64,000 nt of DNA from Sipunculus nudus (lineage: Eukaryota > Annelida > Sipuncula > Golfingiida > Sipunculidae): positions 26,583,058 through 26,647,057 of the forward strand of contig CM049310.1 in NCBI GenBank assembly GCA_026874595.1, written 5' to 3'. Under the pieces are notes generated by a model that saw only the letters and a list, made by a program, of their open reading frames with translations, did no database searches and was not told the origin of the DNA. Position 1 is the first letter of the stretch, and each line of letters opens with the position of its first letter. The position numbers and the translations under genes are program-made. This document shows positions 11,137 to 26,100 of this stretch, piece after piece.

Positions 11137-14100
11137 GAGGCCCAGATTAGAATCTGGCCCAATTTAAAACTGGGCCAGCCCAGATCAAAATTTTGATTTG
11201 GACCGGCCAAGATCAAAATTCTAATCTGGGCCAGACCAGTTTTAAACTGGGCCAGCCCAGATTAAAATTTTGATCTGGGCTGGTCCAGATTAAAATCCTG
11301 TGGTGAAGAATTCAGGATTTAAATCTGGTCTGGCCTGATTTTAAACTGGGCTGGCCTAGATTAGAATTTTGATCTAGGCCAGTCAGGTTAACAATCCAGA
11401 TTCTAATCTGGGCCTCGACATATATATATATATATATGTTTGCCAAACTAATACTGTGCACTTTTTTTGGACTATATCAAAGATGCAGGAGCCTCTCATG
11501 ATCAAATATTTCCAGAAGTATCATTATTTCAGCTATATGACAGTAATATGTGCATAAAATAACCATTAAATCATTAAATGTATGAACTCCTGTCAATTAT
11601 AGAACAAGGAAGAAATTTGAGATTAGCTTAAGTATAATAATACAAATTTAATTTAATAACTAAAATAAATTGCTGTAAAAAAAAATAAAAAATTCTTATT
11701 TTCAATAAAAAGCATAAACCAAATCTGATAAGAATATATTGTATTGTGTAATACATGAAAATTGTGGCCTGAAACCATTTGATAATGCAATAAGGAAAAA
11801 AATCTGTGCCTAAAGAGTTATTTGAAAGGATACATTTGACCAACAAAAAATTAGTTATGAATAATTATGAAAACAAGTTACACATATTTCCATATACAAA
11901 TGTCAAACAATTTAATCATGGCTAAAAGTACGTCCTATCATGGCTTTAATAAATCATTTATAAGACTGAACATATTACAATTTACAGCAGGACTTCTTTC
12001 ACATCAATCTACACACTAGACATAGCAAGAGCTTTATGAACAAGAGGCTAAGGGAACATAGAGCAAGTGGGAATTATTTACACAATAGTGGCAGATATAC
12101 AAAATAACTGGTATTATTTATATTATCAATCTTTAAATTATGGGTAAAAAATGTAAAATTGCTGATCTTGACGTATAATATACGGAGACACCATTGAGGC
12201 TATATAATAAATTACTACATCTATTCACGCATGACCTCTTATTCACGAAGGTTTTATTTTTGCAATATTATCCTTGTCACGATTATCGCAAATTTAAAAC
12301 CCTTGAGAACAAAAAGAAAACTAGAGTATGTGTAAAAATAACCCAAGGATAAGAACACCCTATAAATTATATAGACATGGGCAAGTTTAATTTTATTAAC
12401 TGAAATAAAGGAACCAGTAATATAAATTTTGATTATATACATAGTATCATGTGACAGCTGATACAGCCACAAGTCTAAATGTCATTAGTGAAACATATTG
12501 ACATCTTTAATCAGTACCACGAGCTGGCTGGCTGCCCAGTATTTGCCTCACTACAAGCATGCATAATTAGCCTGAAAGGTTAACAACTCGACATTAAGAG
12601 GGGGTACAGAACAGCCTAGATGTGACATGGTCTCATAAAAAACTTCAATAAAAGCTACAGTTTAAGGTCAATTCCTTTCAAATTTCATAATTTAGAAGCC
12701 AAAATCCTTATGTGTGCATGATATGAACAGTGCTTACAGGAAAAAAATGTGCCATGGGCATAGTTGGGCAAAATTTAAGCTGCTGATTTTATATTTATGG
12801 TAATAACTTATAAAATTTAAAAAATTCACACCTAATTTTTGGTATAAAATTGAATCTTGATTAAATGAAGTTATATCCCTGATAAAAAAAAGTCTCTAAC
12901 TTCAGAAATTCTTATGTTATGTGAGTAATTATATTTTCTGATTTTTTACAAGGTGCAATATGCTCAGGCCCATAAATCATCAAATCACGCAATACTGACC
13001 TAATTTGTTGAATGTACATAGAAAATGTATAGAACAGTACTAAATATGCATACTAAATAAGATCAAAAACAGATAAGTGGTTTTGATATTAGGAAGTCCT
13101 GTATGGTGTAAATATTAAGTATAACTTACACACTCTATGATGAGATCATTTCTGTGAGGTGTATTTATTAAGTATAACTTACATACTCTATGATGAGATC
13201 ATTCCTGTGAGGTGTATATATTTAGTATAACTTACATACTCTATGATGAGATCATTCCTGTGAGGTGTATATATTAAGTATAACTTACATACTCTATGAT
13301 GAGATCATTCCTGTGAGGTGTATAAATTAAGTATAACTTACACACTCTATGATGAGATCATTTCTGTGAGGTATATATATTAAGTACAACTTACATACTC
13401 TATGATGAGATCATTCCTGTGAGGTGTATATATTAAGTATAACTTACATACTCTAGGATGAGATCATTCCTGTGAGGTGTATAAATTAAGTATAACTTAC
13501 ACACTCTATGATGAGATCGTTTCTGTGAGGTGTATATATTTAGTATAACTTACATACTCTATGATGAGATCATTCCTGTGAGGTGTATATATTAAGTATA
13601 ACTTACACACTTGTCACCAGACAATAGGTGACAATATGTACGGTGTTTTGTATCATAGTTTAACGAAGTCTGTTCTCTACTGATATTGACGTGAAGCGTC
13701 ATCCTAAAGCGTTGACAGGTCTTAATTGTATATATATATTGTGTATTCTTGTATGAAATCCCATCGGCTATCAGCTGATTTATCTGTGTCACGCATCGTG
13801 TGTAATTATTACATTTGGTATGTGGGTCGCCATGGTGACGCTAACAGTCAAACTAGGTCACATATATCCTTATATGGGACACTTGAGAAATAAGCCAATC
13901 AGAGAACCGGATTGCCGTACACAGTGAACTGGCGATTGTGACGTCAGACTTCAAGAAGAGACGCTGAATGTTGGTTCAGTTGGGTCTTGAAGCTTGAGGT
14001 GGCAGCACGCACGCACGGGAGTAGGAACATTGAAACGCCAGAAACGGCATAGAAGCAAGCTTCTACATGAGGCAAGGACCCAGCTCATGAGAACTCAGCC

Positions 14101-17100
14101 GTGCTGCCGACAGAGCTTCGTATTGGCGATAAAGTGAAAGAGCGCTCGTCACCTGCCGGCCTAGTTCAGCTTGACCTAGATACTTAACCGCCGTAAGCCG
14201 TGAAACCATTGCTACACGAGCAAGGTCAAGGACTCTAAGCTCTACGTAAACAAAGAGCACTATTGCATTCATGTGAACGTAAACATACCCGGGTGGCTGA
14301 AGAGCAAGATCAGTTGAAGATCGCAAAACTCAGAAAGACTAGATCTATATGGGGCTAACCATACGCTAGATTCTACACAAAACAGTAACCAGAGATCTCT
14401 GAAGGAACTGGACTTTATTGTTTTTATACAAACCATGGACTCAGTAAATATCCTGTAATTTTAATGTGAAGAACGGTCGTATTGACACATCAACGCACAC
14501 ACTCACATTTGTGTCTCTGTAAGTATTGTCTTGAATTATATTTGTGAATTTAACCTGATGTCTCATAGTTTCTATTGATCTGGGTGTATGATTGTCTGGT
14601 ATTTTAATACACGTCCTTAAAAGAACCTGGAAATGTCACCTGTAATGACCGGGATCTAATTTCTTGATGAGTGAAATCAAGTGGCGAGCGTAAACCCATC
14701 GTATGGTTTTATAGGATATATCCGTTGTAAAGTTTTCACGTTAAGTTAGGGGTGACAACACTCTATGATGAGATCGTTTCTGTGAGGTGTATAAATTAAG
14801 TATAACTTACACACTCTATGATGAGATCATTTCTGTGAGGTATGGTGATGGGTGGGGCTGAGTACTGTTCAGGCATGACAAGATGTAGAGGCTTCAGATC
14901 TTTGATCAACTTGTTGGCTTGTGAGAAACTTAGACCAGTGTCAATAGGACAGAAAAATGCCTGGCAAAGGATAAAATGATATCATATTGAAGAAAGGAAT
15001 CATGAAAATAATCAATACAAAGTTTATTACTGATACAGTGCATCAAACTGACACCTATTCAAATTACACGTCATGCTATCTTTTAAAATTTAGTATTTGT
15101 TAAAGCCCAATGAAATGTAATGCAAGCCTTGAGGTTTGCGAGGCTTGTGTCACATGGCTGACGAGCTGTTTAGGTGAGTCTGCCATGATCGACACAGGCC
15201 AAGCAAATCTCATGGCTTGCTTTACATTTCTTTGGGCTATAACTGATTTGTCCCACATGCCCCGCCTCCTTGGTAGAAGGTCACACGTGTAATTTTTTTG
15301 TCTATGCACCAGTTCTTTGCCAAATTTGGAAAGTCGCCAGGCAACTTCACTTGCATGGTCACTTTTTATGACCCTGTGATGCAAGCAGATTTGAACTTAC
15401 AGTTAGAACAATAGAAAATACACTGCATGTGGGACAATATACAGTGGCACATTACTCCTTTCACAATACATAGCTAGATATATGCATCCTCTTATCTATG
15501 ATCTGGTGAATAAAGTTTTCTCACTTAATTGCCTTCTGTAGCCTATTTCACAGTTCAGTTGTTTCTTTTAACAAAGACATTGCTTTATTGTTTATTCAAC
15601 ACTAACTTAATATTTCAATATTAACCTTCAATGCTGTTTGTTAAATGTATCTTAAAATATGTGGATGAAATAATATTAAATAAAAATATAATTGTATTAA
15701 AATATTATAACACAAACTGAACTGATAACTACTAACGACTATTCTTACATGTATATTACACACTAGAGTATGGATGAGGTATGTTGATAGATGATGTTAT
15801 ATCATGTCAATATTGTTTTCTCTATTTGGAAGAAATTAGCAGGGGACATCATAAAGTAAAAAGAAATTTAATTAACTCCTAATTATATTCCCATCAAGTA
15901 CAGGGCTGTTGTGGTAAGCCGGGATCTTTTAGGAAAACTAATGGTAAATAATTTTCCAATACCTGAGAGAAAAAGAGAACAATTAAACTGAGCTATACCT
16001 TCATGGCTAGTGGCTGGTATGGAGCTAAAGCTTCAGTGTGCTGGAAATCGGGATCTGAAGGAGACATAGAGTATTATTATTCATAATCATCGTCCAATCA
16101 GCTTAGCAAAAAAGTAGGATGTCACTGTTTAGCAGTAATTAAATTTGATATTTTGAGACTTTTTTTATATCATCCAATTGTAGTTTATCCAAATGAATCT
16201 TCTACTGTATACTTTTCAAGAAAACAAATGCATAAATGCTAATGTGGACCAATCTAAATTTTAGTTTTCAAGTTTACTGATCTTACAGTATTACTTACAT
16301 TTATAAAACTTGCCTTGGTATTGCTGGTTCAGTACAAAAAATATCAACAAGAAACTCATCAACTGATCAGATCCAGACACTCAAGACCACAAAATTCTAC
16401 CAAGAAATTCTGTGAACTAATCTTTTGATAAAATTTAGCTGTGACATCATTCATATTCATAAAAAAAATAAAGACTGATGACAGCATGGTGAATGAAAAT
16501 AAACCTACCTGTGAATATGACAGAGTTGAGGTTTGACTTCCCCCACAGTTCCATGAAATGTACAATGTCACCAAACCTTAGCGAGGGGTGTCCAGTAAAT
16601 ACAATACATGGAGTGACCATGTCTGTGTTAAATCCCTCAGCTGAGAAAAATGCAAGCTCTAATCAAAAGCAAGTTCATAATAACAAGTAAAGACTTAAAT
16701 GCAGATAGTAAGTTTAAGTGATAACAAAGACAGTGATAGTTTAGCAACAGAACATCTGATACATGTATAACGGTACTCAATCAGGCTAAATGGAAATGTA
16801 ATTTAGCACACAAGAAACACAAACAAGGAAACAAAACTGACAATGGGAGTGAGGTTTTATAAGAAGGATCATTTCATTTTTTTCTATGGATAATTTATTA
16901 ATATATCAGTCTTGGTTATTCAAGACCCAAGTTAGACTGATCTTAATGAAATGGGAAAAAGTACAGTATAACACTGTATTCCATACTGATGGTGTGTACT
17001 TATTTTTTTTGCTTCCATGTGAAACTTACTTGATTCCATCATCATGAACAAATTTTATAAGATCCACATAAAAATAAGACATCAAAGGAAAAATTAAGTA

Positions 17101-20100
17101 AGTTAAAAGCCAGTTTGTGGAGGTCACCTAAACTGTACTTTTACTATAAAATGATGCTTAGAAATTTTCCTGAATCATACTACCTAGAGAATAACTTATG
17201 TAACCCAGTCTTAAATCTCCTTTTACATTGTTATAGATGAATATAATACAGATACACAAAAATAAACAAAAGCACTTATATTCAAACTATATAATATTGT
17301 CAAAATGAATCTATATTCTGAGTACTTACCATATATACTGGCGTAATGTTTCAATCTAAAATTCTTGACGAGCTGAAAATCCAGATCAAAATTAGATTTA
17401 TAATAAACTTTTACATACAATAGCATACAATCAGCTGTAAACCACCAATGCATACATATTTATCTGTTTAAACTGACTGTTTAGTGTAATTTTTTTATTT
17501 CATTTCAGCATGATGGTTTTCATTACCACAACTACTGATGATACATGTAAATTCAGAATCACTACAATATTTGCTGTTGAAGAAACATGCTACTTATGCA
17601 CATATAGTGGCACAATTGTGGTATACCTAATTTCCAAAATGATACTACCCCTGTGCCTGATAATGTTTCCAAGTCCCTACAACTCTAGATAAGGCAAGAA
17701 TACTGTGAAACTCCTCTGACCAAGCACAGCAAAGTGATGTTGAGCCAACTGACAACCCTCTTATTCAGCAAAATATATACCCAGTCACATATGAAAAATG
17801 GCAATATCAATATGGTTAACCTATGTCACAGATGTGGGACGGCAAGAAGTGTGTCCGATATTTTAGTCTTATTTTGAATAAACACCTAATAAAAGGAAAG
17901 TATCAGATACCAAGAGCCAGTAATAAAAGCTGCCCCTATATAAAAGGCCCTATCACCTATCTGACCTTTATAAACTAAAGGTAATCCCTGGGAGCTTTTA
18001 TAAAAATAGGCCAGAAAATGTGGATATCACCACACTCAGGTGGCCCACCAAAATAATTAAAACAAATTCAACAAGGGCATCTGGCAGCAAGTCAGATAAG
18101 CCAGAGTTTGCAAATGGCATGTTGCAACAAGTGACTTCTGCCTCTGCATTTATGCAACCTATCACCTTAGGTTACATGTTTTTCCTGTTTGTCAACATTG
18201 CTGTGTTTATAAACATGTTGTTGATAAACAATTTCACACATTCTTCAAGAGAGTGATATAAGAACATTTCACAACTAAAATTACCTTTAGATCATTAAAA
18301 TATACACAGTGGGGGCCATAAAACACATGAATTCTTTTTTCAATAGGTAGATGAATGGGCACCTTTAAATTTATTATCCATTTTGTATAAGCATCATGAC
18401 CATTTCACTCTGTTTTAACCAGACCAACAGTTGAGACTATTATACAATGGTCATGACATGTTGACATGAAAATAACAGTCCGATTCTCATGACCCACTGG
18501 TTACGATGCTCAGTTAAGATAATGAAACCAAAAGCGCTCACCTCAGCATGAGGGAATGGTGGTTCTGGTAGGTATATCTTGGACTGCTTTGAACTTGATA
18601 ACCTACACAGAGATGACATTTTATAGTTTTCATAGATACTGATTTTAAAACTTTACAAATACTTTATTTACAAGCTAAAAAGACCATTCAAGTTTTTCTG
18701 AAATGTTATGGTGCTGTGACAAAATCATGTATTTTTTTCAATCATCATCTAAATATTAACGATCATCTTGCTCCATATTCTTGAAACCACAATCTTGCAT
18801 GATTATTAATGAATTGCTTAAATATTTGTACAGATTAGGCAAAAAAAAAAGGGTTTGGTTCTCAGGCACTTTTTTTCAAAAAACACTCCCGAGGGTGTTT
18901 TTAACCCTTTTTTGTATGTTTCGATAAAAATGACATATGATCAGGGAAAAGCATGTTAATAACAGAATTGTTTTGCTAAGCAGGTAAAAGTATAACATAA
19001 CAAAAAAAATCTTATCAAAATTATATTATTTTATTTTCTTGTAAGAAATGTCCAACCAGCTGGAGCTCAATTTTGGTAAGTTTCTATTGAAAATGAAAAT
19101 AAAAGATTTTGAAGTGAAGGATTAAAACTGACGCGGGCAGTGCCTGAGAACCCTACCTTTTTTTTATGGCCTAACAATTATCAAACAATTATATGAGCTC
19201 CAAACTTTCTGGTTCAAACTGTTTTTTCTCTAAAATGCAAATGCTTACCATTCAGCATAAATGTTTGAGTAGGCAAGACTGCTGTTAGCCACTGGGGAAA
19301 TGAAGTACATGGGTATGTGAGACAAGCCGCAACTGTCAAGGTGACCAGACAGGCATTCAAAGAGGTCATAGGTCACGCCAGAGGGGTAACATGGAACCAA
19401 CACATTGCCCCCTGCCTTCAGAGTCATGGCTGGAAATGTAAAAACATAAAAATTATTAAGTCACAGTTAAGGAAGCATAAAAGGCAAAACCCCTATATCT
19501 GAAATCAATCAAAAAGTTGTTTTAAATTCAAAATAGACCCCATAAAGTATATATTGTTATAAACCTGGTAAAGTGTTCTTTCTGACAGAATGCACTTTTT
19601 ATTAATTTTACATTTATTTTAACATATTTTAACATTCTGAAAATTTTCAAAATTTTAAAAGGTACACTATTTTAAACACTAAGTCACTTTTTAGCGGACT
19701 TATATTAAACTACTTTACAATATTTCAAAAGCCATTTTTTGTTCTCCTTCACTTAGCTCAAACTCTCTGACAAAGCCATGAGGATATATTTGGTTTGCTA
19801 TAATTCTTACTGTTGTCACAATGTCTTTAAGAATGTATTTATAAAACATCTTGTTCTCTACAGACAGAGAGTTAATGACAGGCTCATGCTGCTCTGAATA
19901 TAAAATGGCTGAGAAAAAAGATTCAATAAATATACCACAGAAGCTGAGTTGTTTGAACTTTCAGACCGCTCATTTTTCCCCCATCCCCCTCCCCCCCCCC
20001 CCCCCCGGCCTCCCTCCATACCTGTATTGACACAGAACTCCCCTATCATGTTGTCAGGGTTGGTTGTCGGGGTCTGTGTCAGGCTGGACAGAACAAGGAT

Positions 20101-23100
20101 GTCACTGTTCCTCAGAGGGGCCTGTTCCATTGGCTATACAGCAGAAATAATACATATAATATTTAATAAACACCTTCTGTTTGTGTGTCAACTTTTCAAA
20201 ATATATCACAAATCCTGAAAGAAAGTATGCCACAGATATCTTTCCTACAGATAACAGAATAAAGGATGTAACTAATGTACTGTGAAGATTTGTATCTTGT
20301 AGATTTGTACCATGTATATTTGTCAGTGATGATGACATGACACAAGCTACATACTGTGGCAGTATAAATCCCAACTCAGAGGCTATAGACAAATTCTCTC
20401 CTGATGCAGAATGCTCTCCTGACAGGCTAACCCACAGACATCACCTTCTCTGATGTTACCAGGTACATCTTGGAACTTACAAGGAATCTTGCAGTCAAAC
20501 ATTATGACCAGCAAGGGTTTTTTGTTAAAAGAAAATGTATTACTATTTTTGTTACTGTAGGAATATGAATATTATAAGGCACAACCAAAAAAAGAGGATA
20601 TAAAATCATACACATGCAAATTTTTTTTTCTCTTTTTTTTTTCAAAGGTGGAGGTTGCCTCCATTTTTAATACATGCTTAACTAAGTACTGAGTATATCT
20701 GGAGAGCAATGACCCTGGGTCGGGACTGACTGTGAAAAATCTTAGATTTGAACTCATGATTTCCTGGCTTTGAGTCCTGTGCTCCACCCCTTGAATACAG
20801 AAGCTGGTGCAAAATCTATCTTTGTTCAGGGGATAAACATGTCTCTATCAGGGTTCCTGCACCTCTTGGCAAAGCAAATTCAAGACCTTTTTAACACCAG
20901 CTGACAGAAAATGTAAGACCCCTTTATACACAGAATTCTTTAATGGCCCTACTGTGCTTTCAAACTAGTGAAGATCCAAAACGGTGATTTATTAGTGGAG
21001 TCCTGAGAATCTACAGAGATCTTTCCTAGACAAGTAACCACAGCAACTTCCAAACTGTCTCAAACTAACGTTCAATCATTGAACTGTTTGTGCACATTCA
21101 ATTTATCAGGATGAGTAAAATCCAATTTAAGACCTTTTATAAGACCTATTTCAGGATTCCTGGCATATTAAGACCTTTTCAAGGCCTTAAAAATGCAAAA
21201 TCAAAAATAAGACTTTTTAAGGCCCCACATGGACCCTTCTCTATGGACAGAGGTTTATATCATGAAATACTATACTGCACATACCAGGATGGTGATTAGT
21301 CATTAAACAACAGTGTGCAGTGATGTTGTGACCAGTTAACTGGCAAAGTAAATTATGTACTGACCCTAGGATGTGTTGTCAGAGTGGAGGATCCTGACAA
21401 ATAGGATATCTGGAAGAAAAGGTTGAAATAAAAGGTCATAAGAACATAAATGATGGATAATAAGGGGCACCAGCATAATTTACATATAAAAATATTTAAA
21501 TATTAAGTTTATTTCTTAACAGACTCCTTTGTTGTCATGCTTATTTAAATATATATATAAATTATGTAATTATAATTTTATGTATATTAATATATGCATT
21601 ACATTTAAAATCTTCTTACATTTATTTCCTTAGCATCAGACACTAACCTTTTCATAGTCTGACTGGATCACCCAGTTACAACTTCCTATACAATATCCAG
21701 AGCTAACTGCTGTCACTTTCAGGGCTCCAAAAATATCCTGTAAATATAAAAGAAGTATATCTTTGAAATAACTGAACATGTCATATTTTATTAAAAATAG
21801 ATTTTATTCTTACAGATTTCACAGTCAAGGCATTATAATCAGAACTATACTGGATATATATTAAAATGCATTTATAGCATCACCTTTGTTCAACATTCCT
21901 CATAAAATTTATAGCGTAAAAATAATAAATATCAACATCAAAGTAATTACTGATCTCAATATCCAGATATGTATCATATAAACTATAGTAAATGAGGTGT
22001 AACTCAGTATGCAAGGACTGGCAGAATGGAAAACAAATTGACATTTGTGGGAAAATGCTCCAAAATTAACCAATTTTACTAATAAATACACTTACATGTT
22101 TTTCATTGAAGCTGACCATTTTGACCTTGGCCAGACTGGAGTTAACCTTTTCCTCGTTGTACAGCTGTCTCCAGCATCTTGGATAAGTAACAGTTTTCAG
22201 GGGAGCTGGCAGCTGGCTGTAATGATTCATCGACCGATGACATTAACAATATTATTAAAAATCCCCCCAAATATCAATTTAATTAGATAACCCCACAGAA
22301 CTGATCTCTAAAAGCAAGGATTTGATATCTATAATGTTTTTCAGACACAACAATGAAGGAATTCACAGCTATTTACAAATTGTTTTTTATTCTTTGAAAT
22401 TACACATTTCATACAAGGCATCAACAGCAAAAACATACTCAACAGTCATGAAAAAAAATACATATTGTGAACCAAGTAGTATAATTAAATCCAAGCAATG
22501 ACCCTTCTCCACATGTGCTTTACAAATGACAATAGTTTAATGGTTTATACTAATAGTTCCCCCTGATTTGTACAAAAACACACTACACTCTCACACAGAG
22601 TAAACACACTGCTCACCTGAGAACAGAAGGCTGCTTCCACTTGGTGGCTTTTGTCTGTTTTGGACACCTTTCTACATACTCAACCAGTTCTTCCATGAAC
22701 AACCTGGGATGAATACCACACAGTCAAAAACACTAAACAGGAAGAATTCTTGCAAATGTAAATTCAGCATTTTTTTAATGAAATATAAGGTTAATTTTCA
22801 ATAAGGCAAAAAAAATAAAAGGTATGGTTCTCGGGCTCTTTTTTCATAAATCAGTGTGGGCGGGCAATTTTTTTTTTACCTTTTTTTATGTTTCGATTAA
22901 AAAAGTTATATGATAAGGGAAAAGCATGATAATAACAGAACTTTTTGGTAAACAGGTAAAGAACTACATAACAAGGGAAATATTATCAAAAAAGTGTTAT
23001 TTTATCTTTTTGACAGATGAAAATCAAAATGAAAATTTTTGATGCGGAGGGTTAAAATTGACCCTGCAGTGGCTGAGAACCATTACTTTTTTTGGCCTAA

Positions 23101-26100
23101 CATACAAGTATTACATATCAATATTAATAAGTATTTAAAAAATAAAATTTTGTTACATGAATGACTGAAAAATTAATAATAAAATTACAAATATGTTTAT
23201 TAATGTGAATAAATTGGCACATTTTGTAAGAATGCTGGGTAGTATGGGTACAATATTGAAATCTCTAATTTAATTAACAAAATGCAGTATACTGAATATT
23301 GCTGATGAGCTTAAACTATTATGATAAATCAAATACTTACAGGCTATTGTTTATGATGCATTGCCTTCTTACTCAAAACATTACAAGTACTACAATAATT
23401 CTATTAGCATATACACAGGGAAAATATAGGATACATTTGTACACAGAAAAGTCAATTAGCATAAATATTCCTCCGTCTTATTGTTTGTACATTAGTAGAA
23501 AAACAAACAGACATTTAAGCTATCTTGACAAATTTATTGATATTATTTGGGCCACACATAACTTCTATTTTTAGATCAGCATACCTTCCTATATTGAGTG
23601 TAGGTTCTGTAGCATACACCTGGCCTCTGAAGCCAGGGTGCTCTGTAATGTACGGCAGGGCCAGCATGGACCGGTGATTAGAGACTAATACAGCATCCAC
23701 CTCAGACAGATCCACCATTCCTACCTGAAAGTACAGGACCATAAATTACAACTCCTGTTCAAGTAGATAGGACATGTATATATACAGAGAATGGTCACAT
23801 ACACAGTCAAATTTCTGTAACTCTTGGATAATAAATGAGCACTGCTTTGTTCTGGAATTTTTAAAAATACATATAGAACAATTCTATAGAAATGTGTTAG
23901 AATCTCTTGCCAATGTTAACCATAAGTCTTCCCCTTTTTCATCTCTGAGTGAAAAGGTGTTATTAATATTTGGCTGGCAAATAGAGAACAGACAACCTTC
24001 TAGCACATTCATGCACATGGATTTGTGCAATAGTAGAAAGAAGACAAATTCAAAGACACACCAACATTGCCATATGATGTAAACCAATGCACTTACTTTT
24101 AAATATGGATATGGTCCAGAGGCTCATTAAACACAACTTCTCAGTTTTACTAAGGGTTTGAGTGCATGTGTGGTATCACATATGAAAATTTGTCTTGTCC
24201 CATCAGTCATAAAATGTTCTCTTAAAAAAAAAACATTTTGAGAACTAACCACCCACCTCGGGGACAGAGAACTCCGGAGCTCCATCAATAAAGTACTGTC
24301 CTCCACACTCCTTTATCTCCTGTCAATCATACAAATATACACGTATACAAGTGTAAAGCAGTTATTTTATTTACTGAAGGGGATCATTGTTATGAATAAA
24401 GCATTTGATATATACTTACATACATATAAATACCAGTAAATTGTGGAAAATATAATGATTTAGGGAAAACTCAAAGGCCATGTGATGTTTCCAAAAAAAA
24501 TGTAATCTGCTTTACAGTTCCTGCCTGCAGTATTTCTAAAAAGACTTAAAAATATAACAGCAACATAATTATAACAGCAAATGAAAACATTATGTTCCTG
24601 CTGGGTTTAACTCATAAGCACATAATTTTTTGTAGTAATTGGTACCTCCTGTGTTTACCTGAACCTTCTAAACCAAGGTCAAGGTCACTAGTCTCTTTCA
24701 ACAACTTATCATCTGACATCTTTCATTTTGATTTTCAGATATATACATCTATCCACTTGAGAAACAAATTCTTTCACCAAATATAAGAATATTCAAGGTC
24801 AGGGCCACTCTCATAGAAAAGATCATGACCCCAATATAAATATACCTCATTCCATAACCCATATCTATGTATATAAATTATATGAAAGAAATCTGTCCAT
24901 TAGTTTTTGACTTAAAATGCTCCGAGTACTGTCAAGTGGTCATGGTGGGGGTATTAAAAGGCACAAAAATTTGGTCAAAAAAGGATAAAAGGTGGCACCA
25001 CCTGTCTCCCACGGAAGACAAAGCTATCCAAGATCTAGACAGTTTGTTTATAGGACCAATCCGTTCATCCCTTATTGAGATATTGTAGATTTTGTATTAT
25101 TTTTACCAAATATGGAAATATTCAAGGTCAAGGCAACTCCAACAGGAAAGGTCATGACCCAATTTTAAATATAGCTCATTCCATAACCCATATCTATGTA
25201 TATGCATAACATGAAAGAAATCTGTCCATTAGTTTTGACTTAAAATGCTTACAGTATTGTCAAGTGGCAATGATTGGGGTATTAAAAAGCACTAAAACAA
25301 GAAAGGACAAAAGGTGGGACCGTTGTGAAACCATATTACCCCTGACTTTGTCTGGAGATACAATAAATATCAGAAAAAATATTTCAATATTTAAACATTT
25401 GTATTAGGCAAAATAACCTGACCCTGCATGAAATAACTCCTGCAAAACAAATGCCAATCAGGCCTTTGAAGGTTCAACATTATAGCATAAATTAGAATAG
25501 CCTCTGCTATTTTGAGTTTCTGTTACACATTTTTTAACGTTTTTAATTGTCTACTTACATTTTCTGCTGACCCAGCTTTGCCATTCCAGCTCCGTAACTT
25601 ACTGAACTTTCCACTATAAAGAAAAACATATGAAATTGATATGATACTTAACATCTATATACTCTGAAATAAGAATCATATGTCATGCAATACATGGTGC
25701 AATACTGCACTTCAAAGCAAAGATTTTTTTCTCATAATCTTAATTTAAACATATTATTAATATTATTAAATTAAGGTTTTCATGTGTTTATATAAACAGT
25801 AATACCTGTAGTGTCAAAACTCAAGGGACCAAAATTACAGCCTTTACTCACCCTTAATTTTACAGAGGTGAGCTTAATTTGGTTGTGCATTACTAATCCT
25901 ATACTGGTAACTGATTGTTGCAGATTTTTACCGATACTTTGACAAATAGGTTCCACACAATGAAAGTTTATTGTATTAAGTGCCTAATACAGGTTCTGAA
26001 GAATAATTTTTGTTCATCAATTCATATTTTTAACCTGGGAACAATGGTCAGAGGGAGGTAGTTGAGACAACTTGTGATGTCCAGGCCACAGTCCAGCATT

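Noticed and set aside
13098-13611. CRISPR-like regularity of the 53-bp array
   Set aside because: Units are contiguous and near identical with no variable spacers, in a eukaryotic intron; it is a tandem repeat derived from an exon.
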